This document shows, piece by piece, positions 10,093 to 17,639 of a DNA stretch of 64,000 nt. Under the pieces are notes generated by a model that was not told the DNA's origin, searched no databases, and worked only from the letters and a program-made list of their open reading frames with translations. The stretch is from Marisediminitalea alba (GTDB lineage Bacteria; Pseudomonadota; Gammaproteobacteria; Enterobacterales; Alteromonadaceae): positions 62,001 to 126,000 of the forward strand of contig NZ_PVNP01000013.1 in assembly GCF_002993365.1 (NCBI RefSeq), given 5' to 3'. Made by a program: the position numbers and the translations under genes. The first letter of the stretch is position 1. Each line of letters begins with the position of its first letter.

Positions 10093-11349
10093 TCAGGCAA
10101 CGCCGGGCATGATATACGTGGCTACTCCATAAACCAGTGCATAGCCAACGGAATAGGCAATAAGCAACAGCAGGAAGTACTTGCCATAACGGGCGAAGCT
10201 CAGGCCCTTTACTTTACTCATGGTCACAATCCCGGCTGCCGAGCCGATGATGAGCAGCGAGCCGCCTACGCCTACGGCATAGGTCAGTAACATCCATTCA
10301 CTCACCGACATGCCGATATTGGCCTTAAGCAACGCCGCCGTTAGCGGTACGTTATCGATTAGTGCGGAGGTTGCACCCATCACATAATTGGCAATCAACG
10401 GCGGGAAGACCTGGTACAGGTAAAGCAGCGAGTGCAAGGCTTCGATATGCTCCAGCATACCCACTAACAGCAGCACTCCCAGGAAGAACAACAAGGTATC
10501 AAACTCTATGTAGCGGATGTAATCCATAATGGGGTCCTGATCGTCATCTTCGCCCATGTGGTTGGCTACCAGAAACATAATCGCCATACCCGCAAGAAAG
10601 GTCAGCATGGGCGGAATGGCATATAACACGTTAAGGATAAGCGTTGAGATAATGGTGGTTAAGAAAATACCGGCGATCACGTAGTCGATAGTGTTGGTGG
10701 CATAGGTCGTTTTACGAATCTTTACCTTACCGGTCATGCCGATGCTTAGTAATCCGGTGAGTACCATGACGGCCAGGAAGGAAGGCACCAACAGCCAGAA
10801 CAGCTGGGTAATGGTGACTTTATTCTGCATAAAGATCATCAAAGTGGTGACATCACCGGTAATCAGCGACACGCCACCGGAATTAACCGCGAAGACCACC
10901 AGTACCGCAAAGCGCATGGTTTGATTAAACGGCAGTCCCAATGATAGCACCATGGCGATAGACACCAGCGTAGCGGTAATGTTATCTGCCAGCGAGGAAA
11001 AGCAAAAACTGAACAGTGCGGTTATCAACATCAGCTTTTTGAGTGAAATGTTGGTTGGCATCACCAGGTTCAGCATATTGGCAATCAGCCCCTTACGGTT
11101 GAGATAGGCCACAAAGGTCATGGCCGCCACCAGGAATAACCACAGGGTGGAGATTTCGGTAATGTTATGCAGTAAGCCTTCGTTAACCGCGTCGGTTGAG
11201 GCCGGGCTGTCGGCAGAGATAAAAAGAATCATCCAGGCCAGCGTGCCAAAAAACAGGGTGATCTTTGCCTTGTTGATATGCAGGACTTCTTCGAACATCA
11301 CGCCAAGCAGGGCCAGGGCGGCCAGGGTAATAAGAATGGTATCTATCAT
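10093..11349 (-). CDS. nhaD: Na+/H+ antiporter NhaD
   Basis: A 418-residue inner-membrane antiporter of the IT (ion transporter) superfamily with about 11-13 hydrophobic helices. Characteristic family segments include SSLADNITATLVSIAM (helix with Asp and Asn in the ion path), FAVNSGGVSLITGDVTT, and the C-terminal SALIDNVPLTAALLK and GVGGSLLIIGSAAGI stretches, which mirror each other as in inverted-repeat transporters. It exports Na+ (and Li+) in exchange for H+, useful in a marine host. No purine-rich ribosome site is visible before the ATG; instead a CCCCCTC stretch adjoins it, see the leader entry. Confidence 0.93.
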   Translation of the reverse strand: MIDTILITLAALALLGVMFEEVLHINKAKITLFFGTLAWMILFISADSPASTDAVNEGLLHNITEISTLWLFLVAAMTFVAYLNRKGLIANMLNLVMPTNISLKKLMLITALFSFCFSSLADNITATLVSIAMVLSLGLPFNQTMRFAVLVVFAVNSGGVSLITGDVTTLMIFMQNKVTITQLFWLLVPSFLAVMVLTGLLSIGMTGKVKIRKTTYATNTIDYVIAGIFLTTIISTLILNVLYAIPPMLTFLAGMAIMFLVANHMGEDDDQDPIMDYIRYIEFDTLLFFLGVLLLVGMLEHIEALHSLLYLYQVFPPLIANYVMGATSALIDNVPLTAALLKANIGMSVSEWMLLTYAVGVGGSLLIIGSAAGIVTMSKVKGLSFARYGKYFLLLLIAYSVGYALVYGVATYIMPGVA

Positions 11350-11411
11350 GAGGGGGATTCCGCAATTTCAGTGGCCGTATTTTACGGCGAAGCCCTCGTC
11401 AGTAAAGGGCT
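11350..11411 (-). promoter_or_regulatory. Structured 5' leader of nhaD, possible cation-responsive element
   Basis: On the minus strand just before the nhaD ATG, one hairpin has arms AGCCCT (11411-11406) and AGGGCT (11396-11391) with a 9-base loop. A second has arms GCCGTA and TACGGC (11387-11373) with an AAA loop. The GAGGG of the first hairpin can alternatively pair with the CCCTC immediately before the ATG, enclosing the second hairpin. Two exclusive folds, one occluding the initiation region, is a riboswitch-like layout. Li+/Na+ riboswitches are known upstream of antiporter genes, but I cannot confirm membership by eye. Confidence 0.35.
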
Positions 11412-11500
11412 AAGCGGTGAATAAGTGTTGTCAGGCGTTAATAGTTAGTATTCATTTTGGTTATTAAATACTTTGGTCTTACGACCTTAGCGCTAGACTT

Positions 11501-11528
11501 TTAAACCCGTTGAATTCGACGGGTTTAA
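11501..11528. repeat. 10-bp inverted repeat with GAATTC loop, nhaD-prkB intergenic region
   Basis: Arms TTAAACCCGT (11501-11510) and ACGGGTTTAA (11519-11528) are perfect complements around the 8-base loop TGAATTCG. It lies in the 383-base gene-free stretch between nhaD and prkB. No clear U-run follows; the minus-strand side continues TTTAAAAG, so terminator activity would be weak. It shares its GAATTCGA centre with the larger palindrome at 11679-11704. Confidence 0.6.
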
Positions 11529-11678
11529 TAAAAGGGAGATTAAAAATTGAACAGGTTGAAAGGAGTGACTATACTAAATTTGTCTCCGAGCAGATATTCG
11601 CCGCGCTTGAGCTGTAGGGGTACAGCGATGCGGCGTCTTATTCGAAATTGGTTGTGAACCGCTAAATAATTATTATTT

Positions 11679-11704
11679 CAAAGTCATCGAATTCGATGAC
11701 TTTG
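11679..11704. repeat. Perfect 26-bp palindrome downstream of prkB
   Basis: Half-site CAAAGTCATCGAA (11679-11691) is followed without a gap by its exact complement TTCGATGACTTTG (11692-11704). It begins 29 bases after the prkB stop on the minus strand and is followed there by an A/T-rich run (AAATAATAATTATT), so it may act as a weak terminator. A gapless 26-bp palindrome is also what a dimeric DNA-binding protein would recognise. The rest of the 11529-11678 stretch shows no gene that I can support. Confidence 0.65.
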
Positions 11705-11732
11705 GTAAGCAACTGGTTTCAACATTTTTGTG

Positions 11733-12629
11733 CTACTGCACCCAATCCATTTGATAGCCCCGGCTTTTCTTGCGCTTCATCAAATCTTCAATCAGTGGCG
11801 TTAAGATTAACTCCATGGCCAGGCCCATCTTACCGCCCGGTACCACCAGTGTGTTGATGCGCGACATAAAGGAGCCGTCGATCATTTGCAGCAGGTAAGG
11901 GAAGTCGACGTTTTTCATTTCACGGCGGAAACGCACCACCACGAAGCTTTCATCCTGAGTGGGTATTTCTCGGGCGCTGAACGGGTTTGAGGTATCTACC
12001 GTGGGAACACGTTGAAAGTTAATGTGGGTGCGGGAAAACTGTGGCGTAATATAATGGAAGTAATCGTCCAGACCACGCACAATGCTGCTCATCACCGCTT
12101 CCCGGGAATGGCCCCGATCGGTGGTATCGCGCACGATCTTTTGAATCCACTCCAGGTTAACAATAGGCACCATGCCGACCAGTAAATCTACATACTGAGA
12201 CACGTCGATGTCTTCGGTTTTTACGCCGCCATGTAACCCTTCGTAAAACAATAAATCCGTATCGTTAGGTAATTCCTGCCAGGGTGTAAAGGTGCCTGGC
12301 ATCTGATTAAATGGCACGGCATCATCGAAGGTATGCAAATACTGGCGAAACCGGCCAGTGCCATCTTCAGCGTATTGGCTGAATAAAGTTTCGAGCAACG
12401 AGAAATCATTGGCTTTTGGGCCAAAGTAGCTGATGTGACGCCCTTGTTCCTGCGCTTTACGTATTTCTACTTCCATTTCCGGACGGGTAAAACGGTGGAA
12501 GCTGTCGCCGCCAACATAAGCCGCATCAATTTTCAGGTTGCGAAATATATGCCGAATCGCATTGGTGGTGGTTGTGGTGCCGGAACCAGATGAACCGGTA
12601 ATAGCAATAATGGGATGTTTTACCGACAT
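11733..12629 (-). CDS. prkB: PrkB family phosphoribulokinase-like protein
   Basis: A 298-residue P-loop kinase-like protein of the phosphoribulokinase/uridine kinase superfamily. The Walker A loop TGSSGSGTTT is at residues 11-20. Conserved segments GDSFHRFTR, FGPKANDFSLLE and LLFYEGLHGGVK match the gammaproteobacterial PrkB family. That family is not linked to the Calvin cycle here: no RuBisCO or other cycle gene is in the window. Its physiological substrate is not established. It stands alone on the minus strand between the ion channel and nhaD. Confidence 0.92.
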   Translation of the reverse strand: MSVKHPIIAITGSSGSGTTTTTNAIRHIFRNLKIDAAYVGGDSFHRFTRPEMEVEIRKAQEQGRHISYFGPKANDFSLLETLFSQYAEDGTGRFRQYLHTFDDAVPFNQMPGTFTPWQELPNDTDLLFYEGLHGGVKTEDIDVSQYVDLLVGMVPIVNLEWIQKIVRDTTDRGHSREAVMSSIVRGLDDYFHYITPQFSRTHINFQRVPTVDTSNPFSAREIPTQDESFVVVRFRREMKNVDFPYLLQMIDGSFMSRINTLVVPGGKMGLAMELILTPLIEDLMKRKKSRGYQMDWVQ

Positions 12630-12737
12630 GCGCGCTCTTTTTGGGCTGATGGTGATCCGAAATACCAGACTCTTAGTTGGCCTGTGTCAGATACTCAATA
12701 AGATAATCCCTATTTATAAGCTTGTGAGCGCCAATAA

Positions 12738-13751
12738 TCAACCCTGATGCGAATCGGTGGACGGCCCGGGAGGGAGTGATTTTCCGCAGTGAGGGCAGTA
12801 CTGATAGGGGCTTGCGTGTTGATTATGCTGATTATATTCCTGTGCAATGTCGATCAATAAATTGGCCTGATCGTCGTCGAGCCCAAGGGTTTCCCGCAAC
12901 TGATTCAAACGCGATAATTCGTGTGGTGACAGGCTGCCATCGGCGATGACTTCCATTACATGCTTACGAAAGGTATCGCGCCGCAGGCGTAATTGCTCGG
13001 ATAAACGGGAAGCCAGAATACCTGCTGGTAAAGCAAATATCCCAACCCCTAAAATAGTTATCGCACCGCTGAATATCTTACCCAGCGGCGTAATGGGCGT
13101 TACGTCGCCGTAACCTACGGTGGTCAGCGTATTGATTGCCCACCAGAGTGCAGCCGGAATGCTGCCAAAGGCTTCTGGCTGGGCGCGTTGTTCTATGTAA
13201 TACATACCGGTGGCGGCGAGCACCATTACGATAACCAAAACCGACACCGCGGCTGCCAGCACGCGTAGCTCTTTACGAATAACGGTGTACAGCAGATTAA
13301 CTGAACGGGAGTAACGCCCGAGTTTAATCAGCCGGGTAAGCCGCAATAACCGTAAAATACGCAAATCGAAAGCAATGAACATGCTCAGGTAAAAGGGCAG
13401 TATCGCAGCTAGATCCACCAGTGCCATGGGCGTAAACATATAGCGTAAACGCTGCTGCCAGGATTTGCGGTATGGTGCCTGGCGATAGCTGACGGTTTGC
13501 GGAGCACTGGTGGCGCTCCATACCCGGGCTAAATACTCCAGGGTAAACACCAAAACCGAAAAGATCTCAAATGCATAGAGTTGAGGGTGCCATTGCCGGT
13601 GTAGCGATTCAACCGTTGATGCCATAACAGCCACCGTATTAAGCAGGATAAGAATGATCAGGAACAGGTCAAACAGCCGGCTAAGGTGATCGCCTTTTCG
13701 ATGGGGCTCAAGAATATGATAAATACGGTTGCGAATTGGCTGGTCGCTCAT
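12738..13751 (-). CDS. Voltage-gated-type potassium channel with C-terminal zinc ribbon
   Basis: A 337-residue six-helix ion channel. S1-S4 run through about residue 150; S4 has the arginine ladder RILRLLRLTRLIKLGR (about 131-146). The pore carries the K+ selectivity filter TVGYGD at 211-216, followed by S6. After a cytoplasmic coiled or SHOCT-like helical stretch (about 265-310), the C-terminus has YCPHCGKSLP, half of a zinc ribbon. The role is probably K+ flux or membrane potential control; the gating signal is unknown. Flanked by prkB (108 bases) and a divergent small membrane gene. Confidence 0.9.
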   Translation of the reverse strand: MSDQPIRNRIYHILEPHRKGDHLSRLFDLFLIILILLNTVAVMASTVESLHRQWHPQLYAFEIFSVLVFTLEYLARVWSATSAPQTVSYRQAPYRKSWQQRLRYMFTPMALVDLAAILPFYLSMFIAFDLRILRLLRLTRLIKLGRYSRSVNLLYTVIRKELRVLAAAVSVLVIVMVLAATGMYYIEQRAQPEAFGSIPAALWWAINTLTTVGYGDVTPITPLGKIFSGAITILGVGIFALPAGILASRLSEQLRLRRDTFRKHVMEVIADGSLSPHELSRLNQLRETLGLDDDQANLLIDIAQEYNQHNQHASPYQYCPHCGKSLPPGPSTDSHQG

Positions 13752-13925
13752 TAAAACTCCTTAGTACTCCTGTTTTACTCTACCCGCTAGCAATTATGTT
13801 GAGCAAGCCTGGCCGGAGAGAGGGCTTGAGCTATCACAATTTTTTGGTATTTAGCGAAACAGTGTAATTTTTCTGCACCATGGAAGACTACCTGTATAAC
13901 CCTCTTACTTACAGGATATAGGATA

Positions 13926-14168
13926 ATGGAATTTTTAACGCAGCTTTTCGACAATACTTCACCGGCTCAGTTTGCCGTTGTGGGTGCATCGGTGCTATTT
14001 GTGTGGTTTTTACCGGCCATGGTGGCAATGATGTTTAACCGTAAACAGGTAAAGTTAATTGCCCTGGCGTGTATACCGGCCGGATTTTCTCTGATCGCCT
14101 GGGGCGGCGTAATGGTATGGGCATTTACAGGTAACATGGTTAACCGGTTTAATACCAATCCATCTTAA
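13926..14168 (+). CDS. Small membrane protein, Imm_superinfect-like, 3' end altered by IS insertion
   Basis: An 80-residue protein with two hydrophobic helices (about 16-36 and 43-68). The layout FLPAMVAMMFNRK then PAGFSLIAWGGVMVWAFTG resembles the superinfection-immunity (PF14373) family of short bacterial membrane proteins, in which LP-x-x-x-A and a GW-x-x-W/A helix recur. A leader with GGATATAGGATA precedes the ATG. The IS630 element starts at 14155, so the last residues (after NRFN) and the stop are supplied by the IS end. Without the IS the frame would read on towards the purD terminator, so the ancestral C-terminus is uncertain. Confidence 0.7.
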   Translation: MEFLTQLFDNTSPAQFAVVGASVLFVWFLPAMVAMMFNRKQVKLIALACIPAGFSLIAWGGVMVWAFTGNMVNRFNTNPS

Positions 14169-15260
14169 GTTCTGGTCAGTGATGCCCAGTTTCTTGAACA
14201 CATATCCATGACCCGCTCAGTGTCACTTCTGAAGTGGTTCCAAGCCGTGGTGCATGCTTCAACGATATCTTCGTATCCCTGGAAGCATCTGTTCGCTAGA
14301 TGGTGTTGTCGTATCCAACTCCACACCTGCTCTATAGGATTCAGTTCTGGAGAATAGGGGGGCAGTTTCATAATTGTCAGGTTTTGAAAGTCATCGGCTA
14401 TATCATCAGTATGCCAACCAGCACCATCCATTATCACCACCGCATGACGCCCCTGTTGTGTTTTGTGCGAGATTTGCAAGAGGTGTTGTCGCATGATGTC
14501 TTTGCTCACATAGGGAGAAATTAACGCTTCGGTATCGCCAGTGGCAGGACATACTGCCCCAAACAAATGCGCATATTCAAACTGCTGTTGCTTAACGACT
14601 CTTGGACGACTCCCCCTAGGCGCCCAGATACGTGTTGTCGTATTCTGCTGACCAAAACGAGCCTCGTCCTGAAACCAAACATCAATGCGATCTAGTGAGA
14701 GATGACCCGGAGTGTTAAGGATCGTTTCCAGAAGGAAGTTTTTTATATGCGTCTTGGACGCCTGTTTGCTGTTTAGGATGTCGAGAACGACTTGTTATCC
14801 AACTAAACCCCATAGATTTTAGAAGCTTATAGACTGCATTAGGGTGATAGATAGCACCAAACTCTTGCTTTATGTAGGTTAAAATACTTTCCCCAGTTAG
14901 CCTACCCCCTTTGTGCTTATCTTCGCTATGTTCTTCGATGTAAGAGCAGAGTTTTTGCTTTTGCCGTTCTGTGAGGTAGCTTATTCGACCTTTTGCTTTT
15001 TTGGATTCCAGACCTTCAAGACCAGCTGAAAGGTAATTGGATACCCATAGATTCACACTTGTCCTGCTGACTTTGAGTATTTCAGCGATATAAGTACGGC
15101 TCTTGCCGTCAATAAAGTGAGATAGGGCTAACAAGCGCAATCGTTTCCTATTATCTTTTTCGGATTTTGAGAGAGCAAGCAATTGCTCTGATGTATATTT
15201 CACGCTATTCGAACTCGGGAATGGAATGTGGTAATTAGATCATAAATCTAGATGGAATGG
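14155..15260 (-). mobile_element. IS630 family insertion sequence, complete, 1106 bp
   Basis: Terminal inverted repeats CCAATCCATCT (14155-14165) and AGATGGAATGG (15250-15260) match at 10 of 11 positions. Both ends abut a TA dinucleotide (14153-14154 and 15261-15262), the target duplication used by IS630/Tc1 elements. The inside encodes a two-part IS630 transposase on the minus strand. Length is within the usual 1.0-1.3 kb. The element landed at the 3' end of the gene starting at 13926 and just outside the purD terminator. Confidence 0.88.
14165..15203 (-). pseudogene. IS630 family transposase, split by a +1 frameshift
   Basis: The first part (15203-14715, 162 aa) carries helix-turn-helix domains: SRTYIAEILKVSRTSVNLWVS and a winged helix with GESILTYIKQEFG. 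The second part holds the DDE catalytic core: VWFQDEARFGQQ (first Asp), VVIMDGAGWHT (second Asp) and LPPYSPELNPIEQVW (Glu). The two are joined at a run of six A (14744-14739); with five A the protein would read continuously as DAYKNFLLETIL. Either one base was inserted and the transposase is dead, or slippage on the A-run restores it, as known in some IS630 elements. Confidence 0.85.
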
Positions 15261-15310
15261 TATAATAAGAAGCCGGCAACCCAGGAGTAAGGGCTTACTG
15301 GTGTGTCAGA

Positions 15311-15338
15311 AAGAAAAAAGCCGCTCTGGTGAGCGGCT
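15311..15338 (-). terminator. Intrinsic terminator of purD
   Basis: Minus-strand stem AGCCGCTC / GAGCGGCT (15338-15319) with loop ACCA, followed by TTTTTTCTT. It lies 16 bases after the purD stop. Confidence 0.85.
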
Positions 15339-15353
15339 CGTTATTTTCTTACT

Positions 15354-16652
15354 TTATTTGGCTAATCCAGCCTGTTCCCGCGCCATTGCCCGGTAAGCAA
15401 TATCATTGCGGAAGTAAACATCTTTCCAGTCAATGGCTTTAACCAATTGATAGGCTTGTTGTTGAGCTTCTGTAACACTGTTACCCAGCGCCGTGGCACA
15501 TAGCACGCGGCCACCGCTGGTGACGACTGCACCGTCTTTCAATGCAGTGCCTGCATGAAATACTTTGCCGTCCAGTTTCGCGGCTTCGTCTAAGCCTGAG
15601 ATCACATCGCCTTTGGCATAATCGGCAGGATACCCACCGGCAGCCAGCACTACACCAACGGCAGCGCGGGAGTCGAAGTCGATCTCAATACCTTCCAGCT
15701 CACCGTCACAGGCTTTCAGGCAGAGTGCTACCAGGTCAGACTGCAAACGCAGCATGATAGGCTGGGTTTCGGGGTCGCCGAAGCGGCAGTTATATTCAAT
15801 AACTTTAGGCGTGCCGTCGGCCATAACCATTAGGCCGGCATACAAAAAGCCGGTGTACGGATACCCTTCTTCTGCCATGCCATTAACGGTGGGATAAATC
15901 ACTTCATCCATAATGCGCTGGTGGATATCAGACGTTACAACCGGGGCCGGGGAGTAAGCGCCCATGCCGCCAGTGTTAGGGCCGGTATCACCGTCACCCA
16001 TACGCTTGTGATCCTGGCTGGTGGCAAACGCTGAAACGTTTTTGCCATCTACCATTACAATGAAAGACGCTTCTTCACCGTCGAGGAATTCCTCGATAAC
16101 CACACGGCTACCGGCTTCACCAAAGGCGTTACCAGCCAGCATGTCTTGAATCGCGTCTTCGGCTTCTTCCAGGGTCATAGCAACAATCACCCCCTTACCC
16201 GCCGCCAGGCCGTCGGCCTTCACTACGATAGGCGCGCCTTTTTCACGCACATAAGCCAGCGCTGGCTCAATCTCGGTGAAGTTCTGGTAATCGGCGGTTG
16301 GGATTTTGTGGCGAGCCAGGAAATCCTTGGTAAAGGCTTTAGAGCCTTCCAGTTGCGCAGCGCCTTTGCTTGGCCCGAAGATCTTAAGACCTTCAGCCTC
16401 AAAAGCATCTACCACACCTATTACCAATGGCGCTTCCGGACCAACGATGGTGAGTCCGATAGCGTTTTCTTTGGCAAATGCCACCAATGCTTCTACGTCA
16501 GTCGCTGAAATATCAACATTAGTTAAGCCCGCTTCGGTGGCTGTGCCGGCATTACCCGGTGCAACAAATACGTCGGTGACGCCAATGGATTGTGACGCTT
16601 TCCAGGCCAGCGCGTGTTCGCGGCCACCACCGCCAATTACAAGTACCTTCAT
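15354..16652 (-). CDS. purD: Phosphoribosylamine-glycine ligase (GAR synthetase)
   Basis: A 432-residue ATP-grasp enzyme for the second step of de novo purine synthesis: phosphoribosylamine + glycine + ATP to GAR. The N-terminal Rossmann-like segment MKVLVIGGGGREHALAWK is diagnostic. The ATP-grasp core holds IVVKADGLAAGKGVIVA, GPNTGGMGAYSPAP and EYNCRFGDPETQP. The C-terminal domain follows at about 330-425. Normal length. It lies in a purH-methyltransferase-purD series on the minus strand with its own intrinsic terminator, a variant of the enterobacterial purHD pair. Confidence 0.98.
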   Translation of the reverse strand: MKVLVIGGGGREHALAWKASQSIGVTDVFVAPGNAGTATEAGLTNVDISATDVEALVAFAKENAIGLTIVGPEAPLVIGVVDAFEAEGLKIFGPSKGAAQLEGSKAFTKDFLARHKIPTADYQNFTEIEPALAYVREKGAPIVVKADGLAAGKGVIVAMTLEEAEDAIQDMLAGNAFGEAGSRVVIEEFLDGEEASFIVMVDGKNVSAFATSQDHKRMGDGDTGPNTGGMGAYSPAPVVTSDIHQRIMDEVIYPTVNGMAEEGYPYTGFLYAGLMVMADGTPKVIEYNCRFGDPETQPIMLRLQSDLVALCLKACDGELEGIEIDFDSRAAVGVVLAAGGYPADYAKGDVISGLDEAAKLDGKVFHAGTALKDGAVVTSGGRVLCATALGNSVTEAQQQAYQLVKAIDWKDVYFRNDIAYRAMAREQAGLAK

Positions 16653-16670
16653 TAAGAGTGTTCCGTAAAG

Positions 16671-17483
16671 TTATTCAGGTTTCATAAATTTTAGGGTCAT
16701 TCGGTCACTTTCACCAATGGCCAGATAGTGAGCGCGTTTTTCGTCGCCCAGGCGCAGGCTTGGTGGCAGTGTCCAGACACCCCGTGGATGATCTGCAGTA
16801 TCCATTGCGTTTGCGTTAATCTCGCTGCTTGCTACCAGTTTAAAGCCCGCTTTTTCTGCCATCTCAATCACGTATGATTGTTTCATGTAGCCGGATGATT
16901 CCATTTTATCGTCGGCATCAGATTCCGGTAAACGGTGATCGACAACACCCAACATACCGCCTGGTTTCAGTGCTTTAAAAAAGGTTTTCATGGCGTTTGC
17001 CACGCCGTCCTTTTTATCGGCCATATACCAGTTGTGCACGTTACGGAATGTCAGTACGCGATCGGCACTGCCAGCTTTGGCAACATCGAGTTGCTCAAGC
17101 GGATCAAAAGCGGTTAGCTCTACTGCGTTAAACGGCCCATCGCTGGCCATTTTCTCTTTGAAGTTGGCTAACAGGCGGTTGTAGTAGCTGGGTGAGTCTG
17201 CTTTCACGTTGAAGTGAGCGGCTACCAGTTTACCGTCTTCTGCCAATAATGGCGCGAGGATGTTTGAGTACCAGCCACCGCCTGGCAGAATTTCCACCAC
17301 GGTCATGTCAGGCTGAACATCAAAAAAGCGCAGGGTTTGCTGAGGGTGACGGTATTCGTCACGCAGGCGCTCCTGGCTTGAACGTGTATCGCTGGCTACT
17401 GCATCAGCAATGGCATCGGCATTGGCTGTAAACGCCGGCGTCGCCAGTAAGCTGGCAAGTAAAAGAACCGCAGATTTACGCAT
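16671..17483 (-). CDS. Exported class I SAM-dependent methyltransferase-like protein
   Basis: A 270-residue protein from the ATG at 17483, chosen because AGAAGGGAAA precedes it and a classical signal peptide starts there (MRKSAVLLLASLLATPAFTANA). The frame is open for 24 further codons upstream, with no ribosome site. The mature part opens with RDEYRHPQQTLRFFDVQ and motif I VVEILPGGGWYSNILAPLL. Further methyltransferase motifs are DRVLTFRNVHNWY and KPGGMLGVVDHR. It matches a predicted methyltransferase group (COG4798). Odd: export is hard to square with cytoplasmic SAM, so its periplasmic substrate is unknown. Confidence 0.85.
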   Translation of the reverse strand: MRKSAVLLLASLLATPAFTANADAIADAVASDTRSSQERLRDEYRHPQQTLRFFDVQPDMTVVEILPGGGWYSNILAPLLAEDGKLVAAHFNVKADSPSYYNRLLANFKEKMASDGPFNAVELTAFDPLEQLDVAKAGSADRVLTFRNVHNWYMADKKDGVANAMKTFFKALKPGGMLGVVDHRLPESDADDKMESSGYMKQSYVIEMAEKAGFKLVASSEINANAMDTADHPRGVWTLPPSLRLGDEKRAHYLAIGESDRMTLKFMKPE

Positions 17484-17639
17484 TTGGTATTTCCCTTCTG
17501 TCATTAACAACGTGTTGTTTATACTGCAATACTCATCAGATCGTTTAATGAGCAATCACTATTGCGGTAGCCTAACACAAAATTTTTACATTCGTGATGT
17601 CAGGCCAACGCAAAAACACGTTACACAGCGTATGCTGAA

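Noticed and set aside
11385..11408. CTGACGAGGGC on the minus strand in the nhaD leader resembles the CUGANGA core of hammerhead ribozymes.
   Set aside because: The obligatory GAAA after stem II is not there (GUAAAA instead) and no matching stem I/III or cleavage site can be drawn.
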